Shown: positions 35,629-47,194 of the stretch, piece after piece
Numbering within the stretch: the first letter of the stretch is position 1
How the letters are laid out: the number at the start of each line of letters is the position of its first letter
NCBI GenBank assembly: GCA_019722365.1
Contig: JADFUC010001623.1
Span: 62,001 to 126,000, forward strand
DNA length: 64,000 nt
Source: Lithospermum erythrorhizon
Lineage: Eukaryota; Streptophyta; Magnoliopsida; Boraginales; Boraginaceae
Reading direction: 5' to 3'
The notes under the pieces: model-generated
Database searches by the model: none
The model's input: the letters and a program-made list of their open reading frames with translations, nothing else
What the model was told of the DNA's origin: nothing
Position numbers and translations under genes: made by a program

Positions 35629-35715
35629 TTCGTGGTAGTTTCTACTAGCCTGAGCAATATCAGAAAGAAGTGTTCCATGGGGACCCCATGGCTCATTACT
35701 AGTGGCATCAAGTAC
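35629..35715 (-). pseudogene. Epsin coding exon 2, broken at its 3' end
   Basis: After a good acceptor (TGTAG, 35718-35716 side) the exon reads [20 protein letters not shown] followed by AQASRNYHE, an excellent match to plant epsins. The family continues with YQ and a splice donor. Here, after HE (35629), an extra about 19 bp appears and the expected TACCAG-GT junction is replaced by TACTCCAGTACAGC. No donor within reach joins it in frame to the ATG-containing exon at 35512. A small insertion plus indels therefore disconnects this exon from the intact rest. Confidence 0.7.
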
Positions 35716-35842
35716 CTACACATAAGAAAATAACAAACATATTAGTAACACGAGGCTTGGCTTTGTCTGCTAGCATACACAAAGCTCACTCAAAAAGCAA
35801 GAAGATGGGAAAAACTAAAACAAAGAACTTTTGAAACATTAC

Positions 35843-35932
35843 CTTCTGTTCTACCGTATTAGAGACTTTTGCTTACAATTACATACTCTTTTTAAGTTAT
35901 GTCGAACAGTTTGATCGAAATGCCTTCTTTGT
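35843..35932 (-). pseudogene. Epsin coding exon 1, eroded
   Basis: The position before exon 2 should encode a segment like KKAFDQTVRDxKREVNKKVL ending in EQK. The minus strand shows AAGAAGGCATTT, an extra C, then GATCAAACTGTTCGA (DQTVR) and, after scrambled sequence, GTAGAACAGAAG with an intact GT donor at 35842. The initiator codon is replaced (ACA at the expected ATG), and several indels and a TAG lie between. The exon is recognisable but cannot be translated. Confidence 0.65.
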
Positions 35933-36719
35933 TTTCCCCTTTGAGAAAATTCTCTCCTTTTCAGTAATACTTCCAAAAACTGTTATAAAAAATTTCCATC
36001 GAAATGCATTAGCTTCAACAAGCTCTATTTCATGAACAGACTTAAATCAAAATCATGAACTATTTGCTAATAAAAAACACCAGTAACTTTTTAAACTCCA
36101 TAAAATATCCTTTTTTTATACACACTCATCATCCCCATCAGAACGATTGTTCGTAGCTACCCATAAGTAGGCCCTAAATCAGGATACAAATATTAGGCAA
36201 AGTAGCAAAGCATTACAGCAAGTAGTTTCTTTATTGAAAGAAACAATAAAAACTCCATTTTTTTGATTTAGATAATCAGCTCTCTATTCCTTGTATGCTC
36301 CCAAGGCCCCACAACTTTTCAGTGGTCATTTTCCACTGTATAACCCAAACATACAATATCCAACTATATGCAAACATACCAGAAACAACAACCAATCTAC
36401 AATTACATCATACATGAGTACTTTACAACAAATAAAATACAGATGTGGGGATCAGGTTTCATGAGAATCTCAATGCGGCTCTCATTAAATGATATTGAGG
36501 TGGCAAGGCAACCGTCAAAATCAGTACTGTGTCCCAAACTATCATCACCCAAAATATCGTATCGGGGCTCAATAGATCAAAATAACTAAAAAATATCACA
36601 AATTCTTGAGAAGTCAAATTATAGTAGGCAGATCAAACCTCAGATTAATGGGTTGGAGGAAATGAATCTTGTTCTTGAAAATCATCTCGGGGTCGAGGAG
36701 TAGGAATTGGGATTTAAGA

Positions 36720-38165
36720 GGAAAAATAAATTGCTTTAGTTAATAATAATATATAGTTTGTATTTTTGAATACATTAATAAATATTGGGTCCAATAATTT
36801 GTGCTTTTATTTAAATTTTTATTACATTTATGCTTTAGTACAACCTTTTAAATTTGATCAAATCTTTTTGTTTTATGTTTTTTCTTCATTACAAATTAGA
36901 TGCGATTCCTGAATTGCGGCTGCAGCGGTCAGGGGTATTGTTTTCACGACGATTGATAATCTAAACAGATAATTTTAGCAAGAAATATAAAAGTGGTAAA
37001 TGTAGCGCGAATGAAGTCAAAAACAGTTAAGTGTGCGTTTTGTTTGATGCTTTTTTATTTATTTAAACAATTTGATAATTTATCAACATGGAACTTGAAG
37101 CTTGATGTCCATTAGAAGTAATACTACTAACCATTGAGTTCAGGCACTTGGTTTGTTGATTTCTGATTCTCTCCACATCAAATTTTGGCGGAAAAAAGCA
37201 TCTAGGACTGTTTAGTAACTTTAATTTAAGTTGAAATATGGTAAAATTATAAATGTTAACGTACAAGAGCTATTATACAACTAAATGGTGTTGGTTGAAT
37301 GGCTAAGGTATTCTTTTGCCCCTCCCTGTTTGCAGGTTGGGGTTTAATTAAAGGCAGAGCATTGTTTGGATTAATTATTTAAAAATCTTAATTAAGAATA
37401 TTAAAACCAGAGCTGGTTGTGTTCATAGTTTAAATATACATAAAATTGAACTTGAAGTGTTTCAATGTCAATAAAAAAATGAACTTGGAAGTGATTGTAA
37501 ATTATTCAAACAATCTAATATTCAGGATTCAGTTCTGAAATAAAGAGAACAAAATTCAACAAAGATTTGAATAGTGAAGTATAACCATGGAAATATAGTT
37601 GAAACTTTTAAATCGATTAATTTACCACCAGCTTGTCGTTTGGGGATTACATCCTTTTAATATTAAAATTGTGAATTTGGTTTTAATGATAGATAAAATT
37701 ATACATTATTAAACTTTGGGAGTCCCACTTTTTAAATATAAAAATATTTGATGACCCTTTTTACTCAAAGGAAGTTGATGTGAAATTACTTAAATATCGA
37801 GTCCTAAAAAATATGATTAAAACTATTATATCATTGACTTTTTATGTGAATCTTATTTGGAGCTATTGAAACTTTGACTCATTTATTTTACAAAAGCTAC
37901 TCTATGATGTAGTTCGCTAGATCTCATGAGTTGTTGAAGTATTTATGAATTGATTTTAATATTGTTTAAATCTATTTTTAGGTGGATGAAAGCCCGCTTC
38001 TTGCAATTGATCTTATAAATTCTTTGTGACCCATAATTGACAATAATTCCGTCCGTCGAATAGCGACAACGACCAAGCAGATGATATAATACTAATTCAG
38101 ATATGACGAACAAAAGAAAATGATGCGAGTAGTAGGAGACTCATGGATTTTACTTGAAAAGGTAA
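36720..38165. other. AT-rich intergenic sequence upstream of the epsin gene
   Basis: No coding region is supported. The epsin promoter and 5' untranslated region should fall around 35930-36750, but no TATA box or start site could be assigned with confidence. Confidence 0.5.
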
Positions 38166-38690
38166 ATCGACACTCACGGATCGCTAATAATATCAAGATT
38201 ATTCTGAGGACTCGAGAACCCTTTCAGCGACCTCTCCATTGGATGTTTCTCGACACAAGTCTCTCGTATATACTCTGCGGATCTCTCATGACTCTTCGCT
38301 GACCTCGCCAAGAATTATAATAAGCTCGTAGTGCAGAATAAAAATAAACTCCTATTGTAGCTTTCTGAGGTTGATTTTCGGCCAGCGAATTTGGGGGTAA
38401 GCGGTGTTTACAGAACCGCATGGAGACTCGTAATCTTGGCCTTAACAGACCTGAGTCCCTAAGTCCTAAAACCCTAAACCCGAATAGGAAAACACAGGCT
38501 AAAGGCCTGAGGCACTTCGATCGTTGTTTGAAACCCGCGTCGAGACCAAAGTCGATCATCCTCGAACTTTCTTTGGACTTAAGGTAGGGTAGGGACTTGC
38601 AGCAAACCTCCTCGATCTTCTCGATCTTATCGAGATTTCTCATTCGGCGACTAATTTGACTTCATGATCTAAAACTGAAAACAAATTTGA
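38165..38690 (-). repeat. Direct repeat copy A of an unidentified sequence
   Basis: Diverged copy of 40100-40575 in the same orientation. Shared strings include CTGACCTCG.CCAA.AATT with TATAATA next to it, GGGTAGGGACTTGC, and CTCGA-rich pieces. The minus strand holds an open frame of 139 codons (38224-38643) that contains RAYYNSWRG, similar to RAYYKFWSR in copy B. It could be one LTR of a short element or a duplicated gene fragment. I do not recognise the protein. Confidence 0.5.
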
Positions 38691-40099
38691 ATCCACCGTC
38701 TTCATCTGACGCTTCTGAGATTCATAAATCGAACTACTTTGAAGTTGATCCGCAAACTTCCAAATGCCTTTTCCTTAAATCCCTGAGGCATCATTGAATG
38801 TCACCAGCCGACTGCTCAGAAGAGAACATAGCCAAAACCATTTCCTATTTGGAATTTTTTCGCGCATTCAAAATTACTCGCGTATTACAGCTTTGCTTTG
38901 AAAGATCTTCGTCTTCATCAGCAGCATATAGAAACAGAGCCTCGGCTTGATTGGTCATCGTGAATTCTCTCTTTTTTCGCTTAAAACAATTCCCTTGATC
39001 AATTCCATTGACGCCCGATGTTTGATTAGAACATCTCGTTTCTTCGATTAACAAATCCTTTGGAGGCGGGGAAAACGCCTCTGACGACTTTTAACCACGC
39101 CCGCTAGCTTGGATGATTCACATGCGACACAACCCGATTGCAACCTTATGCGAGTTTATAACGCCTTGAATCCACGAAACGCTCACTGCGATCTCAGGCT
39201 AAATCACCCAGCGAAGTCTTGTATTACGTATTGAGGCAGCACATGGGCCTCGGTCTGAAACCCGTTTGCATGGCTTTCGAGAACTTTGCGGCCTCTTTAG
39301 TACCCAGGAATTTTACGGCGACATCCATTTTAACATCCAGCTCCTATTACCACAATGACGGTTTCTAATGGCAGAAATCATGCCAATTTCACAGCTGTCC
39401 GATCACCAGCGAGGATTCTTCGCAACCGTCGTCATCAAACAATAACTTCATATCAAATCAAATCAGGACAAAAGATTTTCCATCGAGTGGGACAGATTTG
39501 AGTTCATCGAATCTTTCCCTTATGAACTATTTGATAAAAGAGCCTCGGCTACTTACTTGATCCATTACCCGCAAATTTCTCGAGGATCCTCAGTACCCTA
39601 TGACTTTTTCAGATCTTCCAGCGATAACAGTGATGTACAAAATTCATTTATATAAATCTCCAGTACATACGTCATGAAACGAACTTCTTCGAAATCTCCG
39701 ATTGTGACACATGATGTTCGACTTGGCCAAATTCAATCTTCCCACCAAATTAGTCCTACTTACTTGGTAATCACTTAATTGACCTGCGTCTTTCGACCCG
39801 TTCCACCAAACATCTAAAATGGCCTTCGATGCAAATAAAAACCCAGTTCCCAAATGCAATTACTAGAGTATCCGACATTTACAGAAACTTCTGGCCAAAA
39901 TTTCTGATAAATAGTTAAGGAATCCTCTGGCTATTCTTCGCGATAGTAAATTGACAATAGCTGGATCGCACTTTGGGGATGCTGTGACAATGACCAAAGG
40001 CAGGATGATATCTTAATTGAATACTTAATGAAACGAGAAAGAAAATAATGTAGGTGCGTCGAATGCGAGGATTTTTTCGCAGTTCTCGATGTGAAAATT

Positions 40100-40575
40100 A
40101 AATCGGCATGTTATGAATCCCATTAATAATATCATGAAATTATTACGAGGAAACTCGGAAATACTACTCGGCTTGACCCTCATTGGATCTTTTCTCTAGC
40201 TTCTTTAGGATCTTTCCTGACCTCGACCAAAATTTATAATAGGCTCTGCGTGATTTAAAAGTAAGGAATAGAGCTCTCATAAAACATTCAGCAGCTCCCT
40301 CTGAGGTTTCCCATTCGATTGGGGTGGTGGTGGGCTCTGCAAGAAACTTATAACACTTTCGTATATAGACCACGCAAATGTCTGAATTAAATAAATCGTC
40401 AAGAAACGCCTCGAATGTTTGTTTTGAGACCACGTGGGGACTTGGGACTTTACTTAGAATCGATCTTCTCCCGAACTTTCTGCGAACTCCAGAAGTGCTC
40501 GAGGGTAGGGACTTGCCTTTAAGATCTTATAAAATCTCTGCAATTTCCACAACTAATTTACTTTGCCTCAGCATT
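40100..40575 (-). repeat. Direct repeat copy B of an unidentified sequence
   Basis: Partner of 38165-38690, starting about 1.93 kb later. The minus-strand frame 40164-40433 encodes 89 residues with a central segment EGAAECFMRALFLTFKSRRA followed by YYKFWSR. Between the copies (38690-40100) there are short minus-strand frames such as 38845-39054 and 39644-39859, but no recognisable domain. Two repeats around a 1.4-kb centre would fit a small non-autonomous LTR element, though no primer-binding site or TG/CA ends were found. Confidence 0.5.
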
Positions 40576-40619
40576 AAGGGTACGGCCACCGTAAGCCTAG
40601 CAATGAAGTAAATTTGCAT

Positions 40620-41620
40620 AGTTTCAAAACAATTATAATTGTCGCTCTCATATAACATTTACAAGAACAACTTGTATTCAACAAATGGACTCACTTAATA
40701 GATTGAATGAATGTCCATGAATAAGTTGTGATAAAAAAAAATTAATAAGTTGTGTTAAAAAACTTATTGCGGTATATCTGTAAGGTTGTGAGCTTTATCG
40801 AACGTCTTAAATTTATACATATCAATTGTCAATTTATAAGATTAATTTTCCAGGTTTTTGAAATTACGACGAATTACGAGATCGTTTTGAATCTTCTCGT
40901 CATAAAAATGATCCAAGTAATCGAATCAATAGCTAAAGTTTGGAACTAGATTTATTCAAATGGGTTGACCATAATTGCCCAAATTTTGGTATTGAGAATC
41001 CTCATGAAATTTGAAGAATAAGTTTCAATAAATATACATAGTTATTAAGATTTTAATACATAAATAATATTAAGGTTAAATTTATCTAAAATCGGCATTT
41101 AATAATTTTGATATTAACATTTAGCAGCTACATTTATAAATAATATGAGTATTAACAACTAAAATAAAGTTACCCAATTTAATGCCTTTCGTCGCCCTGG
41201 CTCTTACTACCACCGGCCTCCCCCATGCCGCATGCTTTTCAGGCTGCAACCCTCTGCTTTTATTCAGCTTAACTTTAAAATCACGCAGCAACTGCGGACC
41301 AAAGTCGTGTCCTCATAATTTTTTGGGAGGCGGAGCGATCTCGCGCGTGGTTTCTAGGACCCGAGACTCATATGAAGATATTTTTTGAGAGGCTTTGCCC
41401 CCAAGGAGAGCTTTTTTAACTTCGCTAATTTGACTCATTTGGAGTAAGTACATTCACAGCAGCCGATCCTCACAAAATCCCTTCTCACATTTGTTTTGAC
41501 CTCAAATGCATTTCTGGTAAGAGGGGTATGCATGAATGGAGTTCGGTTTTGAGTCAAAACATAATTGAACGAGATTGATTTTTTGAACTATCATTTTAGG
41601 CTCAAAGACTTGATATTATT
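40620..41620. other. Intergenic sequence with a GC-richer patch
   Basis: Mostly AT-rich. A plus-strand frame at 41182-41388 in a GC-richer patch shows no recognised motif and no support as a gene. Confidence 0.5.
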
Positions 41621-41624
41621 CTTT

Positions 41625-41867
41625 TGTTATGAATATAACGAAGAATAAGAAAGAAGTAAAACCACAGAGAAAATAATAGACAAAGGAGGATTTTATTGCT
41701 TGTAATTGTGTTGTATACAATACAATCGTTTATTTATTGACTCGATATATATCGCATGAGGTAATTGCTTGGCAGTAAATAGTTAGCATTGGTAAACAAA
41801 CTAATAAAGCTTATGTCGATTTATCTTGTTTTTTGGTGAATGGGAGCATCCTGATATTCTCATGATA
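41625..41867 (-). repeat. 3' LTR of the copia element
   Basis: 243 bp, matching 46949-47189 through TGTTATGAATATA, AGAAAATAATA..C.AGGAGGA, TCGATATATAT and the TGATATT.TCAT.A end. Divergence from its partner is considerable, so the insertion is old. Confidence 0.85.
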
Positions 41868-42052
41868 CTCCCCGCTTGGATGTCCTAATTAAGCTAAAAA
41901 AATATGACTAGATTAAAACCTTACTAGGGAAAACAACGTGCAGGGGATAAAAAATCCGGTGAGTGCATTGATACCGACATATGCTTATAATGTTGTTTCA
42001 TTAAAACCTTATCGAAACCGTTTGGGATAAAACCTCGATTAAAGGAAGAGTA

Positions 42053-42241
42053 TCAGCGTATTGCTCGCTGACCCGCATCGGCGGCATAAAAGCCAATCGG
42101 CGTAGTCATGCTTTTTGGATAGTTTTTGAATGTTGTGATAGGAAGTAATTTAGTAAGATATATTTGTCGATTATCACAAGATTGAATTTGTTGAAAATCG
42201 ATTTCACCGTTCCTGCAGAAGATGTGGGTGAGAAAGAACAT
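42053..42241 (-). pseudogene. Copia RNase H C-terminal remnant
   Basis: The minus-strand frame contains IDFQQIQSCDN followed by LTKLLPITTFK, corresponding to the QIRSxDNLADLFTKxLPTxTF end of copia polyproteins. Downstream (41990-42060) the 3' untranslated signature CTTTAATCGAGGTTTTATCC, also typical of such elements, leads to the purine tract and LTR. The tail after TTFK has drifted. Confidence 0.75.
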
Positions 42242-45200
42242 AATTACATCTCCCTTTGATATATGTCGTTATTTAATTATCACCAATAGCATCACAAATT
42301 CATAGTGTGAATCACTTGAGGACCAACTTTCATATAATAAATCACAAAGTAATATGGATACATTTGGATCATATAAGCAATCAAAAACATTCATAAATTG
42401 TCAAGTAAATATGTTCTCTTTGGAATAATATCATATCACTTATGCATTTTAAGTTCATTCAAATGCATTCGTGTTGATATTTTCCTCTCATATATATCAC
42501 TACTTCAATAGCATATATATGATAGCCGGACAAACTCTGCATTCTTTTTGTATTTTCTCTTGGCATTATTAAGATTCATTGTTTTTCGCGTTTTAATTGA
42601 AGTATTATAATCGTTTGAATGCTTTCAGTATGACTTATCATGATAATTTAAATCCTCAAATTCAATTTCTTCAAAGTTTAACTCTTGAAGCTCTTTTAGG
42701 AGTTCAATAATGTTTTAAGTTATAAACATAAAATTGTCGTTTTCATAAACTTTTTTATAAGATCTTTTACATGCTCAATACAACGCCATATAAGATCATT
42801 CGTATAACCATCTTTGAATTTAAATAGTCAGCACAGTTAAATATTATATTATCTTTAGATATCTTTAAAGTAATTGTCTGGAATTCAAAAACCTTACCAA
42901 GAAATCCCGTTAAGGAAAAACTTGGTGAAGGAAAAATACGATGCATATCGTATCTATCTGATGAGATCATCATTGTATCATTGTATATCGTGAGATCATC
43001 AGTATAATTTATTCAAGTAGAATATCCAAATAATGCTTTCTGGCGTTTGCTCAAATATGATTATCTTGATCATGTATCGGTGTATGATATACATTAGAAT
43101 TGAATCTTAAAGGAATAAGAGTTCATCTGCTTCGGATGAGATACTAAATTATCTCTTATGAATCTCATTGAGGACTGGCAATATCAAATATGATAATAGT
43201 TATATTTACATGCCTGATTGTCATGCATATTCTTTACAAAGGTATTTAATTTTAAATCGATTGTGGACATCTTGTCGACAATTGAGAACTACCACTGCAG
43301 TATGAATTTTTATAATTACATGTCGGTGGAAGCTTTGGCTGCTATATCTTTATAAGGCATTTGATTTCAAATCAGAAATTATAAACATCTTGTTTAACAA
43401 CTAAGAACTTTACATGAGTTCTTGTGTGCTAAGCTTATTTATGATAATTTATTAAACTTAAGAACTCTTACAGAGTCTCTACATATTATAATCGAATCTT
43501 CTATAATATCATGAATATTTGGTCATCAATAATAACCTAATCAATAATAAAAAGATTATGTGAAAGATCAGTAATCGCTTATGCTAAATAATTTCAAATG
43601 TCTCATACGTAATAAGTAAACAAATATATTATACAATCACATAAAACATAATATGTGCAAAGTTAAGAAACATGTATGACATTATATTAATGGAGCTTTA
43701 TATATTCATGTGAAGTTGAATAAAATGCAAATGAATATCTAATAATGCGATTCGAACTTGCGATCCATCTTAGGATGACTTTAAATATTCAAATATTTTC
43801 ATAACTCAATTGAGTTAAGTTCGAGAATGCAGATATGGCCAACTTCGGCGTCAATCTTTCTACATGTTTTCACGTATACATGTTTAGTTTATATTTATGT
43901 TATAAGTCGTTCACGCAAATCAAGAGATTATCTTTTGTTGCTACCAAACATTTAAAATTTTGATACCACTTTATGAAAGTTGCATGTGTTACCTTACAAC
44001 ATTTGAGTGCCGGGGGTACAAATATTATATGACAAATCTTAGGTCATTTATTCTCATGAATAACAGATGCCTTTGGTATCATCTTAAATTTAGACTTGAG
44101 TCTAAATTTCTGGGTGATTTAATATAATGAGTTTCTTACTGATTTGCGTCTTTTATAGGTGGCGTTTCATATGTATGTATCTGCTGCAGCCAGGGAATAG
44201 ATTTGCCGAGATCGATATTAAGCTTGATATAGAGTTCTTGGGTATGTCTGTTGTCGACAATCTTTTTCTTTTTAGTTACCCATGTTAAGCGATGGCGGAT
44301 CTGGGTTGTATTCATGAATTTTGTAAATATCTTCTGGGCATGAATTATATCTTTATGGCTTATTAGGTGAGATATGTATTCATCTGCCTCTTACAGAGGT
44401 GATACTCTTCTAAACCATCTTGAGTGTCGTATGTGCTTGATAGTGGAACTATTTCATCTATAATGAGATTTCTTGAGAACTGTCTCTAATTTGGTGTTTG
44501 GCGTATTTTTGTTTCATTATTATCTTAAAAGGTTAGAAATTTGTTTGATAATTAATTTAAGTTTATATTATCCCTTAAAGCATTCATGTTATCTCTTGAA
44601 CTTGAGTTCATAATTTATTAAATGTGAGATCATATAAATAGGGATATTTCATTCCAAAGATAGATATTTTTTATCTTTATTATACTTCGATGTTGAAAAG
44701 TATTGATATATCCTTGATAATTCACTTTCGGTGTAGATGTATATGCCTTCTAAGAGTATAATATTTTCAATTATACAGATGTATGTATACCTTACGGGTA
44801 TAATAAATATTTAAACTATTCATATCTTGTGGATATTGGTAGAAAATATATGATGCAGCGAAGTGAGTGGGAAGGAGTAAAATATTTGTATGATCATTGG
44901 CGTACCCCAATCAGGCGGGGTTTATAACGTATGCCAATTTTTTAAACTTAATAATTTGTTGACCGCACAATGAAAATTAATCGAATCAAATTTTCAACAA
45001 TTCTTTAAATTATCGGAGGTCGAGGATAGTCCCTGTCGGTCATGCCAAATAATAAAGTTTAAAAGCAATTATCAAACTTACGGTTTTTGATAGGAAGTGT
45101 ATGTGTGATATTATCAATTAGCTTTGCTTCACTTTTGACAAAAATATTAGCTCTTCTAGAAGTCCTCGATACTTTTTGTTACGTAGTAAAAAATATTAAC

Positions 45201-46948
45201 TTTCTTCTAAAACTTACACTTATTTAACTAATAAAAATTACAATCATTTCAATGATATATTTAGTTTTTCATGTGTATGAAATATGGATTTAGCAAAATA
45301 AGTTGGCGGATCGATAATCCAATTTGTATATATCAATGTAGTCACCGCCGAGGAAATAAATAATCATTTTATTTATTAGTATGAAATCATGGGGTATATA
45401 ATACTACCCTTGAGGGCCCCAACGGCATTGTAGCTTTTCATAGCAATTTTTATAGAGCAAATTATTAAATTGCTCCAGGACACCATACTCGAACATATCA
45501 ATGATGAACAATTTACATCGAAATTAAGTATGTGTGCATAGTTAGAAATTTAATTTATAAGGATCTTGAACCTAGAAATCCATAAGCGGGTGCGCCCATT
45601 TCACTTCCTTAGTTTGTGTTTTCAGCTAATTTTACAACTTGCCTACATGTGTGAAATGGCACCAGTAATGGCTTCCTTTGTTATCCAAATAATACAATTT
45701 TCTTTAGTCAGCACAACATATGAGTTGAATTATACAACACTCTCTAAACAAGTTGCACACTTATAAATATTATATACCACTTGAGGGGTATAATCAAATG
45801 TCGCTTCAAAAATTAACCCGCCAGGGGATATATATTATTGTATAATGCTTTAATGTAATCATTCGTTATGTCTTTTCCCGAGAGGGAGTCGGAGAAATAA
45901 TGTTGGTATATTCCACCATTTTCTTGTTGTCTTGAGACTAACAATACTATGCAATTAAAATTTGGTATGTCCAGTGCATGCACGAGACTCGATCTTGAAC
46001 TTCAGTAGATACATGTTATATCAAATATAGTTTAATACTATAGCTGGTTCAGGAAAAAGTTAGGTAATTACGTGAACTGAAAGCGATAGAAGCCGGTAAT
46101 TAAATTGAGAAAAATCCATTCCATGTAATTGAATATGTATTCTTTATATAATATAAGTCTTGAGGTCTTCAATTCATGATTTAAATGTCAAAATAATGGG
46201 GACGCATTGATATGGGATTCTTTGAAATGTTAAAAGTCACGGCAATTTATTTGCCCAGTGATTTTAAAGTCTTTTAATCTTGAACTAGTCTTACGGACTA
46301 CTAATGAAAACAATATTTTGGCAAATTGAGTCATGAGGAGGCGCATCAAAGGTTGAAATATGTTGAGCTAAATTATTATAATTTTTCCATAAAGTTGTGA
46401 ATAATTTATTATAACTACAAATCTTGTGGGTTAGTCTTCTGGAATAATAGTTCTTATAAGTTAGTCTAATTAAATCTATTAATCAATTATTAACCTCCGT
46501 AATAAGTCAAACAAATAGGACAAATATATCAAAATGAATTACTAATAAATATTTTGAGATTTAGTCAGTTAGATAATATGACCGTAAATCAAATAAAGGG
46601 AATAATATTAGTACATGCGTTGCTTTAAAAAGTGAAAGGATACACGCTCAGATTTTTGGAAGCTTGTAGTATTAGGCGTAGAAGAAATTAAATGTAATAG
46701 CTATACTCCCGTAGCATAATAATATAGTCGGTCACCAAGAATTAAGCAAAATCACGAATAAATAATAAATAAGTACTCAATAAATATATGTACTGACATT
46801 AAAAGGAAACAAAGGAAGCAGATTGAAGTTGATACCTCGGATTACGAAGTTAGCTCTAAAAAAACATATCGGCTAATTCCCCAATGCTTTTCACATTACA
46901 TTCGACATACATGTTCTCCGGTTGATTGAAGTCTCGTCTTTGATAGCG

Positions 46949-47189
46949 TGTTATGAATATAGCGAAGGCAAAGTAAAGAAATAGGAGAAAATAATAAGCG
47001 AGGAGGAGATTATTTTATTATGTGAGTGTGTTGTACTCTGATATAATGAGTCTTTTTGTTGTAGGCTTTCGATATATATGCGCACAGGTAAAAAGCAGTA
47101 AATAAATATGGCTGATAGCGAGGAACTGGCAATTTCATAATCAATTCATAAACTTTTCTTGGTGAGGCAATCATGATATTTTCATAACA
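46949..47189 (-). repeat. 5' LTR of the copia element
   Basis: 241 bp partner of the left LTR. It begins TGTTATGAATATAGCG and ends TTTTCATAACA. Immediately inside it the minus strand continues into the primer-binding-like sequence. Confidence 0.85.
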
Positions 47190-47194
47190 CCTTT

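Larger units (their letters stand above)
41625..47189 (-). mobile_element. Complete but coding-dead Ty1/copia retrotransposon
   Basis: Two direct LTRs (41625-41867 and 46949-47189) both carry TGTTATGA and TCATAACA-type ends. Flanks are TCTTT (left) and CCTTT (right), a 5-bp target duplication with one mismatch. On the minus strand a purine-rich CCAAGCGGGGAGT tract abuts the 3' LTR at left, and a GCTATCAAAGAC stretch, resembling the TGGTATCAGAGC initiator-Met primer site, follows the 5' LTR at right. An RNase H end is readable at 42241-42053. The 4.7 kb between is otherwise too degraded to read gag, integrase or reverse transcriptase, and is AT-rich with stops in all frames. Confidence 0.85.

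Noticed and set aside
37285..37375. tRNA-like or SINE-head sequence (GAATGGCTAAGGTATTC, then GGTTGGGGTTTAATTA)
   Set aside because: It resembles A- and B-box spacing but no cloverleaf, tail or flanking duplication could be drawn; too weak to annotate.
41182..41440. GC-rich patch considered as organelle DNA insertion
   Set aside because: No chloroplast or mitochondrial gene could be recognised in it.
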